This document shows, piece by piece, positions 1 through 8,053 of a stretch of DNA of 20,761 bases (its first letter is position 1; each line of letters opens with the position of its first letter). The stretch is taken from contig CAKPJM010000022.1 of assembly GCA_934162625.1 (NCBI GenBank), positions 1 to 20,761 on the forward strand, written 5' to 3'. A program made the position numbers and the translations under genes. The notes below the pieces were generated by a model. The model saw only the letters and a program-made list of their open reading frames with translations. It did no database searches and was not told where the DNA came from. Source of the DNA: an uncultured Clostridia bacterium. Lineage in GTDB: Bacteria > Bacillota > Clostridia > TANB77 > CAG-508.

Positions 1-27
1 AGAGAAAGCACGCTAAATCTTTATTAT

Positions 28-59
28 AAAAAAATTTCACAAACTTTAATTAGTCTGTG
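28..59 (-). terminator. Rho-independent terminator of the tRNA-Gly gene
   Basis: Read on the minus strand, an 8-bp stem (CACAGACT with AGTTTGTG, one G-U pair) with a 6-nt loop is followed by a run of T. It lies 14 nt past the CCA end of the tRNA, so the tRNA is probably a single-gene transcript. Confidence 0.7.
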
Positions 60-72
60 AGCTTCTTTATTG

Positions 73-146
<74 letters not shown>

Positions 147-159
147 ATTAACAAAATCT

Positions 160-188
160 ATTTTAGCATATTTATGCCAAATATGCAA
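160..188 (-). promoter_or_regulatory. Sigma-A promoter of the tRNA-Gly gene
   Basis: On the minus strand, -35 TTGCAT (183-188) and -10 TAAAAT (160-165) are separated by exactly 17 bp, with an extended TGn before the -10. The start would fall about 6-8 nt before the mature tRNA 5' end. The near-consensus promoter suggests that this variant tRNA is expressed. Confidence 0.7.
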
Positions 189-217
189 ATCAAATTTATT
201 TAAAGACTTCATTTTAG

Positions 218-246
218 TTTACGTAGTTACAAAAGTAGTGTATAAT
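218..246 (+). promoter_or_regulatory. Sigma-A promoter of rsmA
   Basis: TTTACG (218-223), a 17-bp spacer and TATAAT (241-246) lie just upstream of the rsmA ribosome binding site. Transcription would start around 253, giving a near-leaderless or very short 5' UTR, so a slightly different start is possible. The promoter diverges from the tRNA promoter. Confidence 0.5.
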
Positions 247-262
247 AAAAAAGGTGATAAAT

Positions 263-1127
263 TTGAGTTTATATAATGAAACAATAGATATTTTAAAAAA
301 ATATAAAATTTCTGCAAATAAAAGGCTTGGACAAAATTTTTTAATTAATGAAGATACTATAGAAGGAATAATAGAAGCAGCTGAAGTAGGAAAAGAAGAC
401 TTGGTAATAGAGATTGGACCTGGACTTCGGAAGCTTAACCAAAAGATTGCTAGATAATGCAGGAAAAGTTGTATGTATAGAACTTGATGATAGAATGATT
501 GAAATCTTAAATGATAGATTTAAATTTTATAACAATTTTAAACTGATAAGTGATGATGTACTAAAAGTAAATTTAGATGAATTAATAAAACAAGAAAAGA
601 ACGAGAATATTAAAACTGTGAAAATTGTTGCAAATTTACCATACTATATAACAACACCAATAATAATGAAACTTTTGGAGGAAAGGTTAGACATAAAAAG
701 CATAACTGTTATGGTACAAAAAGAAGTTGCAGATAGATTGGTAGATGTACCAGGAGGAAAAAACTCTGGAGCAATAACATATGGAGTGAACTATTATACA
801 AAACCTGAAAAAGTATTAGAGGTTCCAAACACATGCTTTATGCCTGCACCAGAAGTAAACTCAAGTGTTATAAAATTAAATGTATTAGAAAATCCAGCTG
901 TTAAAGTTAAAAATGAAGAACTATTATTTAAAATTATAAAACTTGCATTTATGCAAAAAAGAAAAACTTTATTGAATGGGCTTTCAAATGGAAATCTAGG
1001 AAGCAAAGAAGAAATAGAGAAAATGCTTATAGATTTAGGTTTTGACTTAAGAATAAGAGGAGAAAAATTAAGCCTAGAAGACTTTGCTAAAATAGCAGAC
1101 TACTGGTCGATAAAATTGACAAAATAG
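263..1127 (+). CDS. rsmA: 16S rRNA (adenine1518/1519-N6)-dimethyltransferase, one CGGA quadruplet
   Basis: KsgA/RsmA dimethylates two adjacent adenines in helix 45 of 16S rRNA, using SAM, late in small-subunit assembly. I chose the TTG start at 263 because AAGGTG (251-256) sits 6 nt upstream; GTG at 254 is the alternative. The N-terminus carries KRLGQNFLIN, typical of the family. SAM motif I reads EIGPG-L-G-SLT only if CGGA at 428-431 is decoded as one Gly; read in triplets, translation stops at 455-457 after 64 residues. Downstream are the acidic CIELDDRM, DDVLK, catalytic NLPYY, and the C-terminal FMPAPEVNSSV and FMQKRKTLLNGL motifs. The restored length is 287 aa, close to the roughly 290 aa of Bacillus homologues. 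The product and the need for a +1 shift are certain; the decoding mechanism is inferred. Confidence 0.95.
428..431 (+). other. CGGA quadruplet codon read as Gly56 of RsmA
   Basis: CGG is in frame after CTT. Four-base reading gives L-G-S-L-T, the second glycine of the GPGxG SAM-binding motif. Three-base reading gives Arg and then a stop 8 codons later. Confidence 0.9.
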
Positions 1128-1175
1128 CCATTTTGAGGTACAATTAATAAAGATTTTAAGGAGAGATAAAAAAGT

Positions 1176-3184
1176 ATGTCAAATAACAATATGAAGATGT
1201 TTGAAAATATAGAATCCAAAACAAAGATATACCTATTAATTATAGCAATAATACTTATTCTGCTATGTATGAATATACCAACATATATTATTCCAAGTAT
1301 AATACTATACTTAGGCATAGTTGCGTACACAGTTTGGATATATAACAAAAGAAAAGGAGAAGTATCAAACTATATTAATGAACTTACAATTAGTATGGAT
1401 TCAGCAGCAAAAAACACACTTATAAACTCACCATTTCCACTAATTATACTAGAAACAGATGGTAATATAATTTGGAGAAGTTCAAAATTCAACAAAGAGT
1501 TTGCAAACATAGGAATTAATAAATATATAGATGATATAACAAAAGAAATAAAAACAGATATTGATAACAATAATATTCCTACGGTAGATAAAGAAGTAAA
1601 AATAGAAGATAAAACATACCATATAATTGGAGACTATGTAAAAATAAAACAAAAAGATAGAAAAAAAACAAACAAGTATATGACAATTTTGTATTTTATA
1701 GATGTAACAAAAATGAAAGAATTATCTAAGGAATTTAACGATTCTAAAACTTGTGTTGGAATTATCATGGTAGATAATTACGAAGAAATTGTTCAAAGAA
1801 TAGCAACAGAGGAAAAACCACAAGTAATGGCTGCTATAGAGAAAAACTTATATGATTGGGCAGCAAAAACTGGTGGAATAATGATAAAAACAGAAAGAGA
1901 TACTTTTGTTTATATATTCGAGCAAAAATATTTAGAAGAGATGCAAAATGAGAAATTTAGTATTTTAGATGATATAAAAGAAATAAGAACAGAAGAAAAA
2001 ATACAAATTACACTTAGTATTGCAATAGCAAATGAAGGTAATAGTAATTATGAAAAATATCAAGAAGCTCAAGATGCAATGGACATAGCACTTCGGAAGA
2101 GGTGGAGATCAAGCGGTATTAAAAACAGATGGAAAATATAGTTTCTTTGGAGGAAGAGCACAAGAATTAGAAAAAAGAACAAAGGTTAAAGCAAGAGTTG
2201 TTGCACATGCTTTAGAAGAATTAATAAAAGACGCAAGCAATGTTATAATAATGGGACATTTGAATGGAGATATTGATTCTATAGGATCTAGTTTAGGACT
2301 ATATAGATTTGCAAAAGTTTTAAATAAAGATGCATATATAGTAAATACAACAAAAGGATTAGCACTTGGAAACTTTATAGAAGCACTAGAAAAACATGAA
2401 GAATATAAAAATGTGCTTATTGATAAAAACGAAGCACTTGCAAAAATAACTCCAGATACACTTTTAATAATTACAGACACACATAAAAAGACTTATGTAG
2501 AAGTGCCAGAATTATTAGAAGAAACAGAGAAAATTGTTATAATAGATCATCATAGAAAAAGTGCGGATTATATAGAAAATGCTATACTTACATTCCACGA
2601 AGCATATGCTTCTTCAGCTTCAGAACTAGTTACTGAAATTATTGAATATGGAACAAATGATATCGAATTAGAACAATTAGAAGCAGAAAGTTTGTATGCA
2701 GGTATAATGGTTGATACAAAAAACTTTACATTTAAAACTGGTGTTAGAACTTTTGAAGCTGCTGCATATTTAAGAAAATATGGTATCGACATAATAAAAA
2801 TAAAAAAATGGTTCCAAAGCGATTTAGAAAGTTATAATGTAATAGCAGACATAGTAAAAAAAGCAGAAATAATAAATGAATCTATAGGGATTTCAGAATA
2901 TGAAGAAAAAGATAAAAACGCTAACTTGATTTGTGCAAAAGCTGCAGATGAATTACTTACAATTAGCAATATAACAGCATCATTTGTAATTGGAAATTTG
3001 GGAGATAAAATTTGTATTAGTGGACGTTCAATAGGAGATATAAACGTTCAAATTATTCTTGAAAAATTGCGGAGGCGGAGGACATATTACTCTTGCTGGA
3101 GCTCAGTTAGAAGGGATGACAATGGAAGAGGCAAAACATGAGCTAATAATAAGAATAAATGAATATTTTACAGAACAACCTTAA
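1176..3184 (+). CDS. gdpP: c-di-AMP phosphodiesterase GdpP (DHH/DHHA1), two CGGA quadruplets
   Basis: GdpP hydrolyses the second messenger c-di-AMP at the membrane, affecting wall and potassium homeostasis. Two N-terminal membrane segments (about residues 18-55) are followed by a PAS-like region (about 80-170) and a degenerate GGDEF domain (about 175-310). The DHH domain shows MGHLNGDIDSIG, ITDTHK, IIDHHR and GIMVDTKNF, and DHHA1 ends in LGGGGHITLAGAQ. Start ATG 1176 follows AAGGAG at 1158-1163. The gene is intact only with +1 reading at CGGA 2094-2097 (Gly307, in ALGRGGDQ) and CGGA 3070-3073 (Gly632, first glycine of GGGGH). The restored length is 668 aa, against about 659 in Bacillus. In triplets it would appear as three fragments. 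It follows rsmA by 48 nt, probably in one transcript. Confidence 0.93.
2094..2097 (+). other. CGGA quadruplet codon read as Gly307 of GdpP
   Basis: CTT-CGGA-AGA-GGT-GGA gives LGRGG, the degenerate GGDEF signature of GdpP proteins. Triplet reading diverges and stops at 2141. Confidence 0.9.
3070..3073 (+). other. CGGA quadruplet codon read as Gly632 of GdpP
   Basis: TTG-CGGA-GGC-GGA-GGA-CAT gives LGGGGH, the conserved DHHA1 substrate-binding motif. A second CGGA at 3076-3079 is in frame only for a ribosome that read the first CGG as a triplet, so a missed shift could be corrected two codons later (L-R-R-G-G-H). Confidence 0.9.
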
Positions 3185-3199
3185 AATATTTAATGTAAA

Positions 3200-3222
3200 T
3201 ATAGTAGAATTTTTTTACTATA
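3200..3222 (+). terminator. Possible weak terminator after gdpP
   Basis: A 7-bp AT-rich stem (TATAGTA with TACTATA) has a T-rich loop but only a poor T tract after it. It could end the rsmA-gdpP transcript; it could also be chance in such AT-rich DNA. Confidence 0.3.
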
Positions 3223-3292
3223 TAAAGATAAAGGAAACAAAAGAAAAAAATTTAAATAAATATATCACAAATTGCAAAAAACTTTTTCTATT

Positions 3293-3372
3293 TTGACAAC
3301 TGTATACGACAAAAAAATTAAATTAGGAATGGTAAAATAACGAAAGGCAAGGGCAGATAGAAGCTTTGCCCT
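3293..3372 (+). promoter_or_regulatory. spoIIE upstream region: TTGACA, Spo0A-box-like site and leader hairpin
   Basis: TTGACA occurs at 3293-3298. On the minus strand, 3304-3312 reads TTGTCGTAT, one mismatch from the core TGTCGAA of Spo0A boxes. No good -10 lies at 17 bp; the candidate -10 sequences (AATTAA at 3320-3325 zone, TAAAAT 3333-3338) are offset. B. subtilis spoIIE is known to use a sigma-A promoter with abnormal spacing activated by Spo0A, so the arrangement is suggestive. A 6-bp hairpin AGGGCA/TGCCCT (3350-3355 with 3367-3372) lies 40 nt before the start codon. Confidence 0.35.
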
Positions 3373-3412
3373 AACACACAAAAGATTAGAAAAGGTATTG
3401 AAGGTGGTAAGG

Positions 3413-5644
3413 ATGTTTCAAAATATTATAGATGAAGATATAGAAGAGGAAGATATAAAAACTAATACAGAAAAAAGTAAAAAATCAATTAATTTAAAAA
3501 ATCTTTTTTCTGTATCTAATTTTGTTTTATATGCAGTTTCATTTATGGCCTCAATGGTAGGATTTGGAGGAGAATTCGCTCCATTTGGACTTGCTATGTT
3601 TGCAGCAGTATGCAGTAATAGAATTCCAGCAGGAATTGTTTATTTAGCTACTTGTATAGGAACTCTTATAGGATTTGGTGTAAATGGATTTTTAAGTTAT
3701 CTACTTACAACATTATTGTTTATAGTAGCAACACTTATATTCAGACCAAGATTTCAAGGAGAAGATAGAAACGAAAAACAAAAATTAGGTTTGTATATTG
3801 CAATATGTGCATTTGTGGTACAAGCTGGTAAGATGTTTTTTACAATGTTTTTAGTATATGATTTATTAGCAAGTATTATGTTTGCAATAATAACATATAT
3901 ATTCTATAAAATATTTTCAAATTCAATTACAGTAATAAAAGACTATGGAGTAAAGCAAGCTTTTACTGTAGAAGAGGTAATGGGAGCAAGCCTGCTTATG
4001 TCTATTGCTTTTTATTCTCTACATGGACTTAATATCTTTGGATTATCAATTAGCAATATATTAAGTATAATGTTAGTATTATTTTTGGGCTGGAAAAATG
4101 GAATGCTTGTAGGAGCAACATCTGGAATAACAATAGGAATGGTTTTACGGAATAATAGGAAAGTCAGATCCAGTGCTTGTAGCTTCATATGCAATATCTC
4201 GGAATGGTAGCGGGCATACTAAATAAATTAGGAAAAATAGGTGTAATAGTAGGATTCTGCATAGGAAATGCGGTTCTTACATATGTTGCAAATGGAAATA
4301 CAGTGCCTGTTATAACAATTAGAGAAATTCTAATTGCATCTTTAGGTTTATTGTTATTACCTAAAAATATAAATATTGATATAGCAGATATAATAGGAAA
4401 AACAAAACTATTGCCTACAACAGGTGGACAAATAGAAGGAGAAAGAGAAGAAACAATATACAAATTAAACAGCGTATCAGAAACAATATCTGAAATGGCA
4501 GAAAGCTACAAACAAGTTGCAGCAACAACAATAGAAACAGATGAAGAACTAGAAGAGGACAGTAAAAAAGCATTTAAAGAAGAACTTACAAACAATATAG
4601 AAGATTTTACAGACAATTTACTATATGAAGATTTTGTGTATAGCGATGAAGAAATATTAGATAGAATTTATGATATATTAGAAGAAAAAGAAGAAATAAC
4701 TAAAGAAGAGCTAATTAAAATATTAGAAAACAATAATAATTACATAATAGGCTTAGACAAAAAAGAAGAAAAATATGAAGAGATTCAGAAAGACTTAGAA
4801 CAAATAGTTAAAGCGATTAACCATACATATAGAATAAATAAATTAAATTTGATATGGAAACAAAAAGAAGCAAATAATAAAAGAACACTTGCAAATCAAT
4901 TGCGGTGGAGTATCTAAAGTTATATCTTCTTTAGCAGATGATATAGGGGAAAAAGATAAGAAAGAAGAAGTCAAAAAGGAAAAGCCAAAATATAAAATAC
5001 AAATAGCATCTGCAAAAACAACAAAAAGTAATAGTGAAATATCTGGAGACACTAGTATACAAACTAAATTACATGATGGAAAATTTATGATGGCAATAAG
5101 TGATGGAATGGGGTCTGGTCCAAGAGCAAAGAAAAGTAGTTCTACAGTAATTAAAATGTTACAAAGATTATTAACAACTGGATTTGATAAAGATGTATCA
5201 ATAGGACTAATAAATTCATCAGTAAATTTAAATTCGAACGAAGAAACATATGCAACTATAGATATTTCAGTATTTGACGGAATCACTGGAAATATAGAAT
5301 TTATAAAAAACGGAGCTTGTCCAACTTTTATAAAAACTAAAAATAAAGTAGAAGTAGTAAAAGCTATTTCACTTCCAGCAGGAATAGTAGATAACATAGA
5401 TTTGGTAGTGTATGATAAAGATCTAGTTGGTGGAGAAATAGTAATAATGTGCAGTGATGGAATATTAGAATCGAATCAAGAACTTGCAAACAAAGAAATA
5501 TGGATAAAAGAATTACTAGAAGGTATAGAAACACAAGACATTCAAAAAATAGCGGATATTCTATTGCAAGAATCTATAGATAATGGATTTGGAATAGCAA
5601 AAGATGATATGACAGTATTAGTTGCAAAAATTGAGAAAATATAA
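3413..5644 (+). CDS. spoIIE: Stage II sporulation protein E (membrane PP2C phosphatase), three quadruplet codons
   Basis: SpoIIE dephosphorylates the anti-sigma antagonist SpoIIAA to activate sigma-F in the forespore, and helps polar septation. ATG 3413 follows AAGGTGGT with good spacing; TTG 3398 is an alternative. Multiple hydrophobic segments cover about residues 35-345, then a charged, coiled linker region to about 490, then the C-terminal PP2C domain. The latter shows SDGMGSG, DGITGNIEFIKNGACPTFI, MCSDGILES and KDDMTVLVAKI, including the metal-binding aspartates. Three +1 sites are needed: CGGA 4148-4151 (Gly246), CGGA 4200-4203 (Gly263) and CGGT 4903-4906 (Gly497, in NQLGGVS). The restored length is 742 aa, somewhat shorter than Bacillus SpoIIE (827 aa). 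This is the most quadruplet-rich gene here, so sporulation would depend strongly on the variant tRNA. Confidence 0.93.
4148..4151 (+). other. CGGA quadruplet codon read as Gly246 of SpoIIE
   Basis: TTA-CGGA-ATA-ATA-GGA gives LGIIG in the membrane region. Without the shift, translation ends at 4208-4210. Confidence 0.87.
4200..4203 (+). other. CGGA quadruplet codon read as Gly263 of SpoIIE
   Basis: TCT-CGGA-ATG-GTA-GCG-GGC gives SGMVAG. It lies only 16 codons after the preceding quadruplet, so two shifts in close succession are required. The net +2 could not be produced by one shift. Confidence 0.87.
4903..4906 (+). other. CGGT quadruplet codon read as Gly497 of SpoIIE
   Basis: TTG-CGGT-GGA-GTA-TCT gives LGGVS at the linker/PP2C boundary. 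In triplets the frame reads CGG-TGG-AGT-ATC-TAA and ends at once. The fourth base is T, so N is not restricted to A. Confidence 0.9.
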
Positions 5645-5660
5645 AATTTGTCAAAAAGTA

Positions 5661-5688
5661 TTTACAAAGTTTAAAAATATGTTATAAT
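5661..5688 (+). promoter_or_regulatory. Promoter of the candidate antitoxin RNA
   Basis: TTTACA (5661-5666), a 16-bp spacer and TATAAT (5683-5688) lie just after spoIIE. No ORF with a ribosome binding site follows before the terminator at 5739-5779, consistent with a small RNA promoter. Confidence 0.6.
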
Positions 5689-5694
5689 AAAAAT

Positions 5695-5779
5695 AGGAAA
5701 TGGAGAACCACAAACGTGGTTTGCCAGTGTGATATGTAAAAACACATCTAACTGTCAAGTTTACAGATGTGTTTTTTAT
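5695..5779 (+). ncRNA. Small RNA, candidate type I antitoxin
   Basis: The transcript would be about 85 nt, ending at the shared terminator. It contains hairpin AACCAC/GTGGTT near its 5' end. Bases GGAG plus AACCAC (5702-5711) can pair with GTGGTT and CTCC in the 5' leader of the convergent toxin mRNA (10 bp with a 3-nt bulge). The two RNAs also overlap as true antisense over the terminator. This layout resembles the par/Fst system, where convergent RNAs share a terminator and pair through direct repeats. Expression and pairing are inferred. Confidence 0.55.
5739..5779. terminator. Bidirectional terminator shared by sRNA and toxin mRNA
   Basis: A 9-bp stem AACACATCT/AGATGTGTT (5741-5749 with 5765-5773) is flanked by T runs on both strands (six Ts at 5772-5777 on plus; five on minus). 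It can end both convergent transcripts. Confidence 0.75.
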
Positions 5780-5786
5780 TGGTTTA

Positions 5787-5903
5787 TTAATGTTTGCTAA
5801 TTATTATAACTAAAGCTATAATCAAGGCAAACGCAATGATAGTTACTGATATTAAACCAGTCAATAGTAATTTTATTATTAGCAATAAAGTTGTTTCTAT
5901 CAT
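5787..5903 (-). CDS. Small hydrophobic peptide, candidate type I toxin (38 aa)
   Basis: This minus-strand ORF starts with ATG at 5903 after a strong AGGAGG (5912-5917, 8 nt upstream) and has its own consensus promoter. The peptide begins MIETTLLLIIKLLL, forms one long transmembrane helix of about 30 residues, and ends IIISKH. Short single-span peptides with a charged or polar tail, facing a convergent small RNA with a shared terminator, are typical of type I toxins and holin-like toxins of Firmicutes, which insert in the membrane. I do not recognise the exact family. A stand-alone membrane microprotein with another role is the alternative. Confidence 0.65.
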   Translation of the reverse strand: MIETTLLLIIKLLLTGLISVTIIAFALIIALVIIISKH

Positions 5904-5966
5904 ACGCCTCACCTCCTTTATGTAGGAGGCAAACCACATCTGCTTATCTCATTCCCTATGAATGTA

Positions 5967-5995
5967 ATTATATAAAATATGGAAATAAAAGTCAA
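5967..5995 (-). promoter_or_regulatory. Sigma-A promoter of the small hydrophobic peptide gene
   Basis: On the minus strand, TTGACT (5990-5995), exactly 17 bp and a perfect TATAAT (5967-5972) predict a start near 5960. The leader would be about 57 nt and contain the GTGGTTTGCCTCC stretch (plus-strand 5925-5937) that can pair with the convergent RNA. Confidence 0.75.
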
Positions 5996-6039
5996 TAAAA
6001 ATTGCCAAAAAAGCAATAAAAAATAAAATGCACAAATAA

Positions 6040-6068
6040 TTGACAAAAGAGTAAAAAAATTATAAAAT
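6040..6068 (+). promoter_or_regulatory. Promoter of the T-box/aspS transcript
   Basis: A perfect TTGACA (6040-6045), a 17-bp spacer and TAAAAT (6063-6068) place the start near 6075, just before T-box stem I. Confidence 0.7.
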
Positions 6069-6082
6069 ATAATACAGTAAAA

Positions 6083-6236
6083 AGCGTTTGATAAATGGAA
6101 ATAATTAAAAATTATTTTGTGACACATTTAGAGCTATATAAAAAATCAAAAAAGTGGGATTACAATCCAATAAGGGTGGCACCGCGGAGAATAAAGAATC
6201 TTCGTCCCTGTATACATTAGTATACAGGGACTTTTT
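6083..6236 (+). promoter_or_regulatory. T-box riboswitch for tRNA-Asp with short stem I
   Basis: T-box leaders sense uncharged tRNA and allow read-through into synthetase genes. The T-box core AAGGGTGGCACCGCGG is at 6172-6187. Its UGGC bulge fits the GCCA end of a tRNA with G73, as tRNA-Asp has. Stem I spans only about 53 nt (AGC 6083-6085 with GCT 6133-6135; AAATG 6093-6097 with CATTT 6125-6129; apical hairpin AAATAATT/AATTATTT). The specifier GAC (6121-6123) in its 3' internal loop matches Asp. A stem III hairpin GGAT/ATCC precedes the core. The usual distal T-loop module of stem I is missing. Confidence 0.9.
6204..6236 (+). terminator. T-box regulated terminator upstream of aspS
   Basis: A perfect 12-bp stem GTCCCTGTATAC/GTATACAGGGAC with a 4-nt loop is followed by five Ts. 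Uncharged tRNA-Asp is expected to favour the alternative antiterminator formed with the T-box core. Confidence 0.9.
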
Positions 6237-6272
6237 GTATAAATAAAGAATCTTTTTTTAGGAGGAAAAAAT

Positions 6273-8024
6273 ATGAGCAAATACAGAACTAATAACTGTG
6301 GAGAATTAAGAATAAGTGATGTTGGAAAAACAGTAAAACTAGCAGGGTGGGTACAAACAATAAGAAATTTAGGAGCAATGAAATTTATAGACCTAAGAGA
6401 TGAATATGGAATTACACAAGTAGTGGTATCTGCAGAAATGGATTTAAAAGATGTAGTAACAGAAAGTGCAATTGGAGTAACAGGAATTGTAATAGAAAGG
6501 GCAAGTAAAAATAATAAAATACCAACAGGAGATATTGAAATTGAAGCAAAAGAAGTAGAAATATTAGGTAAATGCAAAAATGTTTTACCATTTGAAATAA
6601 ATTCAGAGAAGACAGGAGAAGCAAGAGAAGATTTAAGACTAGAATATAGATTCTTAGACTTAAGAAACAATAAATTACATCAAACAATTAAACTTCGTTC
6701 TGAAATAATGAAAACATTAAGAAGCAAAATGGATGAACTAGGGTTTACAGAAATACAAACACCAATACTTGCAAACTCATCACCAGAAGGAGCAAGAGAC
6801 TTTTTAGTACCAAGTAGAATACATCCGGGAGAATTTTACGCACTTCCACAAGCCCCACAGCAATTTAAACAATTATTAATGGTTAGTGGATTTAACAAAT
6901 ATTATCAAATAGCACCATGCTTTAGAGATGAAGATCCAAGAGCAGATAGAGCACCAGGAGAATTTTATCAATTAGACTTTGAAATGAGCTTTGCAGAACA
7001 AGAAGATGTATTAAAAGTTTTAGAAGAAATATTTACAACAGTATTTACAAAACATACAAATTGGAAAGTAGACCAAGCACCATTTATTAGAATTCCATAT
7101 TTAGAAGCAATGGAAAAATATGGTTCAGACAAGCCAGATTTAAGAAATCCACTTATAATACAAGATGTAACAGAAGTGTTTGAAAATACAGAATTTAATG
7201 CATTTAAAGATAAAACAATAAAAGCAATTGTCGTACCAAATGGTGGAGCACAAACTAGAAAATTCTTTGACAGTATGACTGAGTTTGCAGTTCAAGAAGC
7301 AGGTGCAAAAGGTTTAGCATGGGTGAAATTTGATGAAGCAAATAATCCAGTTGGAGGAATTGCAAAATTTATAGACGAAGAAACGAAAGCAAAATTACAA
7401 GAAAAATTAGGGGCAAAGAAAGAAGACTCAATATTCTTTATAGCAGATGAATTTAAAACAGCACAAAAAGTTGCAGGAGCAGTAAGAATAGAACTTGGAA
7501 ACAGATTAGATTTAATTAAAAAAGGCGAATATAAATTATGCTTTATAGTAGATTTTCCAATGTACGAATTATCTGATGAAGGAAAAATAGATTTTTGCCA
7601 TAACCCATTTTCAATGCCACAAGGAGAAATGGAAGCATTAGAAACAATGGATCCACTAGATATTTTGGCATATCAATATGATGTGGTTTGCAACGGATAT
7701 GAAGTAGCATCAGGTGCAGTAAGAAACCATAATCCAGAAATAATGGTAAAAGCATTTGAAATAGCAGGATATAAGGAAGAAGATGTAAAAAATAGATTTG
7801 GAGCATTATATACAGCATTCCAATATGGAGCACCACCACATGCTGGAGCAGCACCTGGATTAGATAGAATGGTAATGCTTGTAGCAGACTCAAACAATAT
7901 TAGAGAAGTAATAGCATTTCCTAAAAATAAAAAAGCAAGAGACCTACTTATGAGAGCTCCAAGCAAAGTAACAGAAGAACAATTAAGAGATGTTCATATA
8001 AAAATAGACACAGATAAAGAGTAA
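6273..8024 (+). CDS. aspS: Aspartyl-tRNA synthetase
   Basis: AspRS charges tRNA-Asp with aspartate in the cytoplasm. ATG 6273 follows AGGAGG with ideal spacing. The 583-aa protein has the bacterial layout: N-terminal OB-fold anticodon domain (about residues 1-105, with GWVQTIRNLG), class II catalytic core with motif 2 (CFRDEDPRADRAPGEF), a bacterial GAD insertion (about 285-415) and motif 3 (GLDRMVMLVADSNNIREV). It is slightly shorter than the usual 590 aa. Motif 2 is followed by PGEFYQLDFEMSF rather than the more common PEFTQID, a variant I associate with some Clostridia. Whether it also charges tRNA-Asn cannot be told here. The T-box with a GAC specifier agrees with the call. All CGGs inside it are out of frame. 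Confidence 0.96.
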   Translation: MSKYRTNNCGELRISDVGKTVKLAGWVQTIRNLGAMKFIDLRDEYGITQVVVSAEMDLKDVVTESAIGVTGIVIERASKNNKIPTGDIEIEAKEVEILGKCKNVLPFEINSEKTGEAREDLRLEYRFLDLRNNKLHQTIKLRSEIMKTLRSKMDELGFTEIQTPILANSSPEGARDFLVPSRIHPGEFYALPQAPQQFKQLLMVSGFNKYYQIAPCFRDEDPRADRAPGEFYQLDFEMSFAEQEDVLKVLEEIFTTVFTKHTNWKVDQAPFIRIPYLEAMEKYGSDKPDLRNPLIIQDVTEVFENTEFNAFKDKTIKAIVVPNGGAQTRKFFDSMTEFAVQEAGAKGLAWVKFDEANNPVGGIAKFIDEETKAKLQEKLGAKKEDSIFFIADEFKTAQKVAGAVRIELGNRLDLIKKGEYKLCFIVDFPMYELSDEGKIDFCHNPFSMPQGEMEALETMDPLDILAYQYDVVCNGYEVASGAVRNHNPEIMVKAFEIAGYKEEDVKNRFGALYTAFQYGAPPHAGAAPGLDRMVMLVADSNNIREVIAFPKNKKARDLLMRAPSKVTEEQLRDVHIKIDTDKE

Positions 8025-8053
8025 TTTGTTTAAAAATTATATAGGATGAAAAT

